A DNA stretch of 64,000 bases from Mucilaginibacter terrae (lineage in GTDB: Bacteria; Bacteroidota; Bacteroidia; Sphingobacteriales; Sphingobacteriaceae), in the NCBI RefSeq assembly GCF_031951985.1, contig NZ_JAVLVU010000001.1, forward strand, positions 5,084,001 to 5,148,000. Direction: 5' to 3'. Position 1 is the stretch's first letter; each line of letters opens with the position of its first letter. Made by a program: the position numbers and the translations under genes. Shown here one piece after another: positions 29,101 to 36,849 of this stretch. The notes beneath the pieces were generated by a model, which saw only the letters and a program-made list of their open reading frames with translations, had not been told where the DNA came from and did no database searches.

Positions 29101-29746
29101 AAGTGATATTTAGCGGCGCGTTTTCACCATCTTTTACTACTACCTTAGTTAAGTTTAAGGTTACGTAGGATACAAAGCTTACAGTTAAATTGTAAGTGCC
29201 GGCCGGAACGCTTATTTCAAAAGCTCCGTCGGCTCCAACCATGGTTGCTTTGTTAAGCTCTTTAATAAGCACCGTAGCACCTGGCAATGGTTCGCCCTGC
29301 TCATCTTTTACCGTGCCCGAAATTCGTGCAGGTGCCGCATTACTTACTTGTTTTACAGGCGCAATAACCACAGGTTTTTGCCTTTCTACCTTAAGTAAAA
29401 TATGCTCATCATCAACCTGCTGTACCGACCCCTGATAACCTGATAGTAATTGTTTAAGGATGTTAATCACTAATTCGTTATCAGCATTCAGGCTAATTTG
29501 TTTATTGGAGTCAAAGTTGTTTGAGTTATAACCAATTTTAAATGGTGTTTTTTGTTCGATAAGTTTGAATACGTTTTTAATACTCTCGTTTTTTACCGAA
29601 ATGCTGATGCGCGTAGTGTTCATGGTTTGTGCATCGGCCGAAAATGACGGTGTTGTAGCGGTAATTAAAATGAGCAATATGCCCAGGAAAGCAGGGAATT
29701 TCCTGAAATTGCTTTTGATTGAAAAAAATTGATAAAGATTTCTCAT
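26153..29746 (-). CDS. SusC/RagA TonB-dependent receptor with STN domain
   Basis: 1197 residues. N-terminal signal helix at about 18-38, STN domain at about 42-110 (RISISVKNESIKNVFKLIEQ, then FKIGYN), a carboxypeptidase-regulatory-like domain at about 143-215 (GTVKDEQGEPLPGATVLI), the TonB box EVIVVGYGTQKRANATGA, a plug with ALVLIDGFEGD and DAASAAIYGARGVFGVVLI, then the barrel and terminal phenylalanine. The STN domain signals to the FecR protein encoded 131 bases upstream. SusD follows at 24 bases. Substrate not determinable; the downstream phosphatase-fold enzyme hints at a phosphorylated ligand. Confidence 0.95.
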   Translation of the reverse strand: MRNLYQFFSIKSNFRKFPAFLGILLILITATTPSFSADAQTMNTTRISISVKNESIKNVFKLIEQKTPFKIGYNSNNFDSNKQISLNADNELVINILKQLLSGYQGSVQQVDDEHILLKVERQKPVVIAPVKQVSNAAPARISGTVKDEQGEPLPGATVLIKELNKATMVGADGAFEISVPAGTYNLTVSFVSYVTLNLTKVVVKDGENAPLNITLKAETGSLNEVIVVGYGTQKRANATGAVDQITAKNLENRPITNLSQGLQGLLPNLNLKMLDGKPTQSPSYNIRGTTSIGQGGSALVLIDGFEGDPSLLNPNDIETVSILKDAASAAIYGARGVFGVVLITTKKGQKGQTNVSYSTNFAFKAPVTRPDYVTDGYTWAKMFAEAFVNGDGAFPQNANKTQKFSQAYLDEFKRRAESGQPYNEVEVNPTTGEYTYYGSTDYYKALYKDHNTALENNLSVSGGSDRATYLVSGRMLNQSGLFRYNSDDYNMKNLRGRGSIQVFPWLSFENNTDYSVMNYHNPINVGEGGGIWRNIADEGKPTMPLFNPDGSLTFASAYTVGDFIYGKNGLDTRREVLRNIASLRSKFFNNKFRINADFTFRNTNEDRNQRRVQVPYSNSKGVTGYVGTTTNDLMFDTRKTRYLATNIYTEYENHFGNDHYFKAMVGYNFEQSTYNRVAVQRNGILFESAMDPNLTVGQYITPAGGTGGYERWVISGGFSRLNYSFKDRYLLEVNARYDGSSKFPSYQRYGFFPSVSAGWRINNEPFWKVSDKLISDLKLRASYGSLGNGNIPSYRFVENFPISQSGVILNGTRPATTRLDFVLPDGLTWETSTTTNIGLDLAMLAGRLSFSGDIYSRKTTDMFTSAITPPAVFGADAPKGNYANLTTRGWELSLAWNDRIGAGKSPFSYNVRLTLADNKTKIDKYNNPDKLLSDYYEGQTLGEIWGYETEGFFKDAADIASHAKQDPQMRASPSGLWFPGDIKLRDLNGDGFINVGENKVGKSGDRRIIGNSAPRYTYGVNLGANWHNFSFSTFFQGVGKQQWYPSTETEMFWGQYNRPYNNIPKFHLGNMWTPENTDAYFPRTMSRAASSNTNRTLGVAQTRYLQNVAYLRMKNLQIGYTLPAKWLSRIGARSAKVFFSGENLFTYSPMYKIVKNTIDVENAVPVDQDLNPNATNGDGYNYPILKSYSLGLNIGF

Positions 29747-29877
29747 TTTTACTAATGTTATTACTATGATTTAGGAATCGTTGAAATGACATGGCCTGCT
29801 GCTGCAGCAGCCATAAACAGGCAGGTGTTCTCAAGGCATCAGCCTGTTTTAGTTTTTAATAAAGCGTTATATCATAA

Positions 29878-30858
29878 TTAGTGGCAGTTTTTAGCGTGTA
29901 TGATGATTTTGTTTTGGGCAGATTTGTAAGTGATGCCGGTTAGCTGATTAAGCACCCTCAATACTTCAGAAAGCGGTTCGCGCGAAAACCCTATTGTATA
30001 ATTACATTTTCCTACCGGCTTATCGGCAAGCTCAATATTGCAGTTGTAACGGCGTGATAAAGCCATTACTATTTCCTGTATATCGGCATCTTCAAAATAA
30101 AGTCCACCGTTTTGCCACGAAGCAATTTTTTCTGCATCGGCGGTAGTAATTGTATAGTGCTGGTTGTTTAAATTATAATTAAGCATCAGGTTATGCGTAA
30201 GTATGCTGCCCAGTTGTTTAGCATTTCCTGTTTGCTTTTTTTCGCTTACACGCACCCGGCCCTTCACTACGGCCACTTTAATATTGCTTTCATTATCATA
30301 GGCATGCACATTAAATTCGGTACCTAATACGCGGGTTTGCAATTTGCCGGTACTCACTATAAATGGTTTTGAAGCATCATGTGCAACCCTGAAGTATGCC
30401 TCACCCGAAAGCTTTACATTGCGTTTTTTTTCATTAAAATCAGCACTAACAATAAGTTTTGACGATGCGTTGAGCACAACCTCTGTACTATCAGGTAACC
30501 TGATAATTTTTCTTTCGCCGGCTACTGTGCTAAATTGTTGCCTGGTTACAACAGGGGTGGGTAATGGTTTGGTATAAAGTATATATGCCAGCGGTATTAA
30601 TAACAAAGCTGCCGCAATGCGCATGTAGGGGCGCATAATTGTGTAAACGTTGCGTGGTAATGCAATACTTTTTGCTACCTGTTTGCGTGAGGCTTTAAGT
30701 AGTTTTTCTTCAGTATTGTGTTCAACATCCGGAGAATTCTTATCGAGAATGCGAAGCCAGTTCTCTATCCGCTGTGCTTCTTGGGGTGTGCAGCTCCCCT
30801 CACGGTATTTTTGCAGTAAAATTCTAACCTGTGCCGATTCTTTATGCTTCATCTGCAC
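29878..30858 (-). CDS. FecR-family anti-sigma factor
   Basis: 326 residues. Cytoplasmic N-terminal region with the family helix CTPQEAQRIENWL, one membrane helix near 78-95 (IAAALLLIPLAYILYT), and a periplasmic FecR domain with KIIRLPDSTEVVLNASSKL and GEAYFRVAHD, then a C-terminal DUF4974-like part near 245-320 (GLYFEDADIQEIVMALSRRY). It would keep the sigma factor encoded 75 bases upstream inactive until the STN-type SusC encoded downstream senses its ligand. Confidence 0.94.
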   Translation of the reverse strand: MQMKHKESAQVRILLQKYREGSCTPQEAQRIENWLRILDKNSPDVEHNTEEKLLKASRKQVAKSIALPRNVYTIMRPYMRIAAALLLIPLAYILYTKPLPTPVVTRQQFSTVAGERKIIRLPDSTEVVLNASSKLIVSADFNEKKRNVKLSGEAYFRVAHDASKPFIVSTGKLQTRVLGTEFNVHAYDNESNIKVAVVKGRVRVSEKKQTGNAKQLGSILTHNLMLNYNLNNQHYTITTADAEKIASWQNGGLYFEDADIQEIVMALSRRYNCNIELADKPVGKCNYTIGFSREPLSEVLRVLNQLTGITYKSAQNKIIIHAKNCH

Positions 30859-30933
30859 CTATAATCGGCCTTAACGGCAAATAGTACCGTTAAATAATCA
30901 TCAAAAATCTGTTAAATTAAATACCGGATGCGG

Positions 30934-31533
30934 TTAGCAGCAAAAGCATACCTTTAAAACCACTATAAGCAAAGAGATACTTTCCATACGATTAAAGCGC
31001 ATTTGCAGTCGCTTAAGAGCAATGGTTAAGTTGTTTTTTACCGTTTGTTCTGATAGTGACAGGCGGGCAGCAATATCTTTCACCGGCAATTGTTCCTGGC
31101 GGCTAAGCGTAAAAACATTCTTTATGCTTTCGGGCATTTTGTCAACCTCGATGCTAAACCACTCCTGCAATTCTGCGGCAAGTAAACTTTCGTCTGCTGC
31201 GGGCGCAACTTCTGCATTATATTCGGGCAGTAAAGCTTCATAGTTTACAATTTCGCGGTTGGCCGCCACGTAATAGTCAATCACTTTATACTTGGCAGCT
31301 TTATATAAATAGGGTAAAAGAGAATCATCTATGTTAATCCCGAAACGATTATTCCATAATGATATGAATATATCCTGAACGGCTTCCTGTGCGTTCTCTG
31401 ATGAACTAATGCGGGAATTGATATACCTGAACAGAACCCGATCATATTTTTTCATAAGAGATAGCAGTGCCTTTTGATCGTCGGCCTGCATCTGGCTCAA
31501 CAATTTGGTGTCTAAAGGCTGATTGCTTTTCAT
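30934..31533 (-). CDS. ECF RNA polymerase sigma factor, FecI type
   Basis: 199 residues, complete. Region 2 (about 10-75) includes LFRYINSRISSSENAQEAVQDIFISLW, and region 4 (about 130-180) includes the helix-turn-helix LPVKDIAARLSLSEQTVKNNL. The C-terminal 15 residues are hydrophobic with paired cysteines, a common tail in these Bacteroidota factors. It heads the operon FecR, SusC, SusD, phosphatase on the minus strand and is the likely activator of that operon. Confidence 0.94.
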   Translation of the reverse strand: MKSNQPLDTKLLSQMQADDQKALLSLMKKYDRVLFRYINSRISSSENAQEAVQDIFISLWNNRFGINIDDSLLPYLYKAAKYKVIDYYVAANREIVNYEALLPEYNAEVAPAADESLLAAELQEWFSIEVDKMPESIKNVFTLSRQEQLPVKDIAARLSLSEQTVKNNLTIALKRLQMRFNRMESISLLIVVLKVCFCC

Positions 31534-31692
31534 CGCCTCAAACCTACGAGCGATGCTTTAAGTGATTGTTACGGTTACATCAAATAAATTGTTAAATAAA
31601 ATAGTAGTATGCACTAATCCATCTGCAGCCGGAAGCCACAAGCAGGTGAATTTTTTTGGTAGTGAGTAAAACAAGCTGTATTCGGATCAAGA
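31534..31692. other. Leader region of the second sigma operon
   Basis: A short gene-free stretch between the start of the sigma factor gene and a protease relic. It should hold the promoter for the minus-strand sigma operon; no specific promoter match could be assigned. Confidence 0.4.
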
Positions 31693-31978
31693 CTATTTTG
31701 CATTGCTTTTCTGATCAGCATAGGAAATACGATATTGCTGATTTGGTTTTAAATAGACCAAATTCTTTTGAAAGTCGAACACGGTATTAAATCTTTTCAG
31801 CACGTCGCTTCCCAAATAATGCACGTTGATTCCTGGCATTGGCTTGCCTTGCGTCATAATTTGCGCGGGAAGCTTTTACGACTGGCAAAGATGTTTGCCC
31901 GAAACCATAAAATGTGATGTCATTAGTGCCAGGACTAATTGATATTTCATGGAAATTTATTTCATGATGATGGGGCAC
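31693..31978 (-). pseudogene. Relic of a retropepsin-like aspartyl protease (C-terminal fragment, frameshifted)
   Basis: On the minus strand, bases from about 31868 down to 31693 encode the tail of a Bacteroidota retropepsin-like aspartyl protease: QGKPMPGINVHYLGSDVLK, then RFNTVFDFQKNLVYLKP, ending at TAG (31695-31693). The piece before it (31978 to about 31870; INFHEISISPGTNDITFYGF) is in another frame, so a one-base shift lies near 31865-31875. The catalytic Asp-Thr-Gly N-terminal part is missing, and no start codon gives a full gene. This is a decaying remnant rather than a live gene. Confidence 0.7.
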
Positions 31979-32189
31979 TTGAACAGCTCAATCTCTTTGA
32001 GTTGTCACTATTATTTTCCGAAAGCCTAAAGTACTTAATAAGTTAAATAAACAACCTTTCTTTACGCCACCGAAGTTATGCCCAATAATCATACGGATGG
32101 CTGCCACTAACAACCAATCAAATCTCCGGCCTAAATAGTTAATCTCATTGGTGGTTAACTAAGCGGCAGGGGAAACTTTTGTAATTCTC
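31979..32189. other. Intergenic stretch upstream of the protease relic
   Basis: About 210 bases without a supported gene. Because the relic lacks its N-terminal half, part of this stretch may be diverged protease sequence, but I could not find the catalytic Asp-Thr/Ser-Gly motif in any minus-strand frame. Confidence 0.4.
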
Positions 32190-32237
32190 GCCAAAAACCA
32201 GATTCTCCGTCGTTAAAAAAGGGACGTAAGAATCTGG
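32190..32237 (-). terminator. Intrinsic terminator of the xylan (xus-like) operon
   Basis: On the minus strand, arms at 32237-32223 and 32211-32198 pair over about 14 bases with one small bulge, and the stem is followed by TTTTTGG. It lies about 115 bases beyond the stop codon of the xylanase gene, the last gene of the minus-strand operon. Confidence 0.75.
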
Positions 32238-32350
32238 TACATTAAATTTAAAGCGAGAAGAAGCTGTATCCACAAATTGCACCTGGCAATTTTATAAAAT
32301 CGCCGTACGGGCAAATCAAAATGTGCTATTACAATTTATAAAGCGACGAT

Positions 32351-34033
32351 TTATTTTTTAGATAGTGCTTCAACAACTCCTGTAAATGCGGGTTTTCTAA
32401 CAAAGCTTTCGTTCCATAAGCCAATGGGTTCTCCGGCACGCCATGATGAGTTTGCCGGGCTATCAAGCGGGCTCCATATGCAAATACCGTATTGCTGAGC
32501 TTTCGGAATTATTTCAAAGTATTTCTCGATAACGTAGCGGTACATGTCTTTTTGTTCTGCATACTCTGCAGCGGTTACCGTTGGTGTTTTTTTGTCTGAT
32601 ATTCCCATATCTAACTCAGACACTTTTATCAGTTTACCCGTAGCAGCAAGCAGCCTGAACATTTCATCAACTTTTGATCTGTCTAATTTCGAATCGATAT
32701 GCATTTGCGTGCCTATCCCGTCTATTTTTACACCCTGCTTTTCAATATAAGCAACATAATCAATTAGTCCGCGGCATTTATTCAAATTATACTCCAGGTT
32801 ATAATCATTAATGAAATGAATATCTGTTGGATTTCCATATTGCCTTGCCAACTGAAATGCTTTTACAGCATAGTCTTTACCCATATAATCTTGCCAGTAA
32901 AACTCATCGGCTTTTAATGTACGCCCAACTCCGGTTTTTAGCTCTGCCGGTTTGTTGTCGTCCATGGGCTCATTAACCACATCCCAAACTTTTACATAAC
33001 CTTTGGCTGCGGTAACCATTCCTTTTATCCATTGGTCCATAGCATTGGTGATGAGCGTTTTTTTCTCTGCGGCCGTTTTTTCAACAGTTGTTACACCACC
33101 TTTTTCGTTATACTTTTTCAGTGTAATGTTATCAAAGTAATAACTGGTGGCGTTTTTGCCCAAATTAAAAGCAATGGCGCCACAGGTGGCCATTTCGGTG
33201 GTTACAGTGATTTCTTTTGTATAGGTTGTCCATGTAGGAGTTGCTGATAAAGTGCCAAAGAAATCATAATGCTTATACTGCCCCGGGGAGGTATGAGCCT
33301 GGGTGCCAAAAGAGGCGTTAGCATCTGAACGTATTTTCATGCTTAGCTCATACTTTTCGCCCACGGCTACAACCGGCGAAAATTTCAGGAAAAACTGTGC
33401 ATTCCAATCATTAGCCTGTACGCTGGCATTAGTTAGCTTTAATGCCCGCCCAACCCCGTTAAAACCACCACCCGCAGTTGTAAAACTTTTTACAGCAGTG
33501 CCCGATGTTTCATAGTTTGGCGCGTCATCAGTTTCAAAATCGGCTGATGTAACCAAATCCCAGGTAGGACCTGATGGTGCCGATGATACGGTTGGCGCTA
33601 TCAGTTTATTTAGGTACGTTGCGTTTTGGTTGGCATGCCAGGCCAGTGTATGTCCGTATATGGTTATGCCAGCATCTTTAGCAGTGGCTATCAATTGCTC
33701 CACACTTTTTAATGACAGCTCGCCATTGGCCTGCACAACGGCACCATGTTTCATCTCATAACCCAATGTTATCTCATCAAAATTACTGTTGATAAGCCGG
33801 TACATTAAGCCTTTGCTAACATAGTCATTTAATGAAACTGCTGCTCCTAATTTAAAACCGGGCCGGGCCTGCCTGTCTAAATAAGATTTTAATGGTTGGT
33901 AAGAATTAATTTGCTCCTGTGCAGTAATTGTTGCTGGTTTTTCTACATTAAACTCAAGTGCTTCTTGTTTAGAGCAGGAAGCTAAAGCTATTAATCCGGA
34001 AAGGGTTAATGCTGATATGTAATTTTTTTTCAT
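32351..34033 (-). CDS. xyn10A: GH10 endo-1,4-beta-xylanase lipoprotein with internal carbohydrate-binding insert
   Basis: 560 residues. Lipoprotein signal with lipobox ALASCSK (Cys near 20). The glycoside hydrolase family 10 barrel begins near 48 (YLDRQARPGFKLGAAVS), has GHTLAWHAN near 127, the acid/base Glu355 in WDVVNEPMDD, and the nucleophile Glu473 in KVSELDMG. Between about 150 and 310 the barrel is interrupted by a CBM4/9-like beta-sandwich (SADFETDD to YYFDNITLKKY), the arrangement known from xylanases of Bacteroides and Prevotella xylan loci. It cuts the xylan backbone at the cell surface to feed the two SusC/SusD pairs upstream. It is the last operon gene, 25 bases after the lipoprotein gene. 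Confidence 0.95.
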   Translation of the reverse strand: MKKNYISALTLSGLIALASCSKQEALEFNVEKPATITAQEQINSYQPLKSYLDRQARPGFKLGAAVSLNDYVSKGLMYRLINSNFDEITLGYEMKHGAVVQANGELSLKSVEQLIATAKDAGITIYGHTLAWHANQNATYLNKLIAPTVSSAPSGPTWDLVTSADFETDDAPNYETSGTAVKSFTTAGGGFNGVGRALKLTNASVQANDWNAQFFLKFSPVVAVGEKYELSMKIRSDANASFGTQAHTSPGQYKHYDFFGTLSATPTWTTYTKEITVTTEMATCGAIAFNLGKNATSYYFDNITLKKYNEKGGVTTVEKTAAEKKTLITNAMDQWIKGMVTAAKGYVKVWDVVNEPMDDNKPAELKTGVGRTLKADEFYWQDYMGKDYAVKAFQLARQYGNPTDIHFINDYNLEYNLNKCRGLIDYVAYIEKQGVKIDGIGTQMHIDSKLDRSKVDEMFRLLAATGKLIKVSELDMGISDKKTPTVTAAEYAEQKDMYRYVIEKYFEIIPKAQQYGICIWSPLDSPANSSWRAGEPIGLWNESFVRKPAFTGVVEALSKK

Positions 34034-34058
34034 TGTGTTTCGATCTGAAATTCGTTAA

Positions 34059-35015
34059 CTACTTAGTGGGATTGAATGTCTCCATTTTCACACCACGGTC
34101 ACGCATAACAAGGGTATCGGTAGCGGCAACACGCAAGTCGGTTGCTTCAATCTGATAGTTCAGGTAAAGTGCATCACGATCTTGTGATCCCCAACTGTTT
34201 TTTTCGCCCCTTTTTACAAACTTTCCGGTACCTGTAGCGGTAAATCCTGTTGCGGCGGCAGTAACTGTACAGTTGCCATTAGCATCAAAAGTTAAAAGCA
34301 GCGGACAGTTTACATCAATATTACCGGCACCTTTAAGTACTATAGGCAGTTCAGCCTGTCTTAAAGATCTTGTAGCAAGTGCTTTTATCTCGTCTTTTTC
34401 TACATATTGATTTCTCCTGATAATAGTTTTAGTTAACTCCGGGTGCCCGTTTTTACCTTCTACCACATCTTTTCCACGGCGCAAATAATTCCCTGCCCAT
34501 GTATTGATGTACTTAACGGCGTATAAAGTGAAATTTTTCGCCCTCATAATAGAGTCGGCATTAGTAACGGTTGTCATCGTTATCGGGATCACGTAGGTAG
34601 CCTTGGTGGTAAGCGGGTCGGCAAAATAGGCATCGGTTAACTGTACCTCCACACCTCCGGCAATTTTGCCTTTAGGTATTACGATGGTATTAGATGCCAG
34701 GCGGTAGTAGGAGGCGGGCATCGGTAACACATCGCCACTATAATCAGGTGGGTTAAATTTCAAGCCCTGTGTTAGTGCGTTATTAACCGCAATGCCAATG
34801 GTTACATCTGCTTTGTTTGAATAAACACCACCAATGGTGGCCATTATCTGACATTTGAATTGATTATCAAGCGAAGTGTCAAACAAGTCTTCTCCCAGCG
34901 TTATTGTTCGCACAGGGTATTGATAGGCAAAATATACAGCGTTGTGGGTATAGTCCGCGAACACTACGTCTTCATTTTTACATGACGCCAGCGCCACGAG
35001 TAAAAACAAACCCAC
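34059..35015 (-). CDS. Surface glycan-binding-type lipoprotein, DUF1735/DUF5627 (XusE position)
   Basis: 318 residues from the GTG at 35015. The N-terminus VALASCKNED is a lipobox. An N-terminal DUF1735-like beta domain (about 20-150) is followed by a C-terminal lipocalin-like part of the DUF5627 type (TWAGNYLRRGKD near 165 onward). It lies between SusD and the GH10 xylanase, where the xus system has XusE, a surface protein of unsettled function probably binding xylan. The start is odd: an ATG at 35034 (MKRIK...) lies 19 bases upstream and would give a normal charged signal peptide if one base of the six-A tract at 35018-35023 were removed. So either GTG is used or there is an indel. Confidence 0.82.
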   Translation of the reverse strand: MGLFLLVALASCKNEDVVFADYTHNAVYFAYQYPVRTITLGEDLFDTSLDNQFKCQIMATIGGVYSNKADVTIGIAVNNALTQGLKFNPPDYSGDVLPMPASYYRLASNTIVIPKGKIAGGVEVQLTDAYFADPLTTKATYVIPITMTTVTNADSIMRAKNFTLYAVKYINTWAGNYLRRGKDVVEGKNGHPELTKTIIRRNQYVEKDEIKALATRSLRQAELPIVLKGAGNIDVNCPLLLTFDANGNCTVTAAATGFTATGTGKFVKRGEKNSWGSQDRDALYLNYQIEATDLRVAATDTLVMRDRGVKMETFNPTK

Positions 35016-35068
35016 AATTTTTTATTCTTTTCATCACTTTAGTATTATCTATTTAATTGTTTTGATTA

Positions 35069-36829
35069 CTACCAGCCGGTATTTTGCTGAATGGCGTTAA
35101 ACTTTAAAGTTTCGCTGTAAGGTATAGGCCCATAAATCATAAAACTTTGGTAAGACCTGCTTTCAACCGTGATAGGCAAATAGTTGGATTGCGAAATATT
35201 TACGCCTGTTGCCGCTTCGTTTAAACCAGCGTTCCAGCGGCGTAAATCCCAAAACCTGAAACCTTCAAAGCACAGTTCCAATCTCCGCTCGTTTCTGATC
35301 AAAGTACGCATTGCACCTTGGTCACCTTTTATCGATTCAAGGTAAGCGTCGCCGTTGGTAAGCCCAATGCCGGCACGCTGGCGTATCTTTTTAATTACAT
35401 CGTAAGCAGAGTAAGCACGTGGGCCGTTTCCTAACGGGCCATAAGCTTCGTTAGCGGCTTCTGCATAGTTCAAATAAATTTCGGTGTAGCGTATGTGCGG
35501 GCGGTAGTGCTTTTGGTTGCTTATAGAGCTCGCGTTGCGGTTAACATCCTGGCGCAATAATTTACGCATGTAATACCCTGTACGGGTAGATGTTTCTACT
35601 TTGTTGAGTCCATCATTCGTATTCCTGTCGTTAGCTGTGTAAATTGTTGTATTACCCGGACCGGCTGTACTGCCATTTAACAGGATGTAGGCTGCTAAGC
35701 GAGGATCGCGATTGGTATACGGTGCCGCATCACTATAATTACTACTGGCACTACCAATTGGGTAACCATTAAGAGCCGGAAACGCGTTTACCAGATTTTG
35801 GGTAGGATTTAAACGGCCCAAACCAGATAGCGTAGGAGGGAAGTGGTCTGCTTCCAGATCGCTGTTCTGCGCAATACTGGTACGCCACATTATCTCAGCC
35901 GGATTGGCACCCGAACCGAGGCCATCAATCTGGTTGCCACTTCCGCCGGCATACCAGGTAAGGCCGTTGGTGGCAAACCCATTCAGCCCGCCGTTTAGGT
36001 CAATAACCGCAGCAGCAGCCTCTGCCGCATTTGCCCAGGTAGTTGTAGAACCGCCTGCATAAGCCGGACTTGCCGCCATTAAGGTTGCTTTTGCCCGTAT
36101 GGCTTTTGCAATTCGTGCGGTCATTCGCTGGCTAAATAATTTGCCAAATACCCGGTTATAGGTTTCTGTAAGTATGCCGCTGTATTTTGCCGGAATTTCT
36201 GTTGTAGATGATATATCCTTATAATCAAGCGGAAGCAGTTCCTCAGCACGGTTAAGGTCGCTATAGATCTGTTGCACACAGTCCTCAAACTTTGCCCGTG
36301 GTTGGTTAAAGTCAGACGTAGGCGACTCCGGTGTAAGTAAAATAGGGTAACCGTATAATGTGCCACCAATTTTACCGGCGTGCGCTTGCAGCATGTAATA
36401 GCTAAAAAGCGCCCTTAAGCCATAGCCCTCGCCCTTTAACCGGTCTTTAAACATTTGATTAAGCGTGGGGTTCTGTGCATCAAAAACTACCTTATCGGCT
36501 TCTGTCAAAAACATGTTAATGTATTGTATGGCAGCCTTTGAATTGGTCCACTGGTCAAGCGGGTTAAAGCTGGCTGTCCATTGCCCGGTAGCTACTTTAG
36601 AGAAATTATTATTTCTATCGTTGCTCACGGCATCATCTGTAGCCACGTCACTAAATACCCAGCCATTTGTGGGTATACGGGTATAGCCATTTAAAAGTAG
36701 CCCGTGTGCAAGCAGCGGCTCATCATAAATGTTCTCAAATTTGCCATTATTCTGCAGGCCGGGTTCAACAAACTTTTTGCAGCCGCACAGTGCAAGTATT
36801 GTTATAAATAGTATTGGAAATTTTTTCAT
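35069..36829 (-). CDS. SusD/RagB surface lipoprotein (XusD-like)
   Basis: 586 residues. Lipoprotein signal LALCGCKKF with the Cys near 17. The helical repeats carry LKGEGYGLRALFSYYMLQAHAGKIGG in the N-terminal half, and the C-terminal half has YTEIYLNYAEAANEAYG, RNERRLELCFEGFRFWDLRRWNAG and a terminal NAIQQNTGW. It belongs to the second Sus pair of the xylan locus, 20 bases after its SusC. The position in the operon matches XusD. Binding of xylo-oligosaccharides is inferred from the locus. Confidence 0.94.
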   Translation of the reverse strand: MKKFPILFITILALCGCKKFVEPGLQNNGKFENIYDEPLLAHGLLLNGYTRIPTNGWVFSDVATDDAVSNDRNNNFSKVATGQWTASFNPLDQWTNSKAAIQYINMFLTEADKVVFDAQNPTLNQMFKDRLKGEGYGLRALFSYYMLQAHAGKIGGTLYGYPILLTPESPTSDFNQPRAKFEDCVQQIYSDLNRAEELLPLDYKDISSTTEIPAKYSGILTETYNRVFGKLFSQRMTARIAKAIRAKATLMAASPAYAGGSTTTWANAAEAAAAVIDLNGGLNGFATNGLTWYAGGSGNQIDGLGSGANPAEIMWRTSIAQNSDLEADHFPPTLSGLGRLNPTQNLVNAFPALNGYPIGSASSNYSDAAPYTNRDPRLAAYILLNGSTAGPGNTTIYTANDRNTNDGLNKVETSTRTGYYMRKLLRQDVNRNASSISNQKHYRPHIRYTEIYLNYAEAANEAYGPLGNGPRAYSAYDVIKKIRQRAGIGLTNGDAYLESIKGDQGAMRTLIRNERRLELCFEGFRFWDLRRWNAGLNEAATGVNISQSNYLPITVESRSYQSFMIYGPIPYSETLKFNAIQQNTGW

Positions 36830-36849
36830 GTTGTAAATATTTATAAGCC

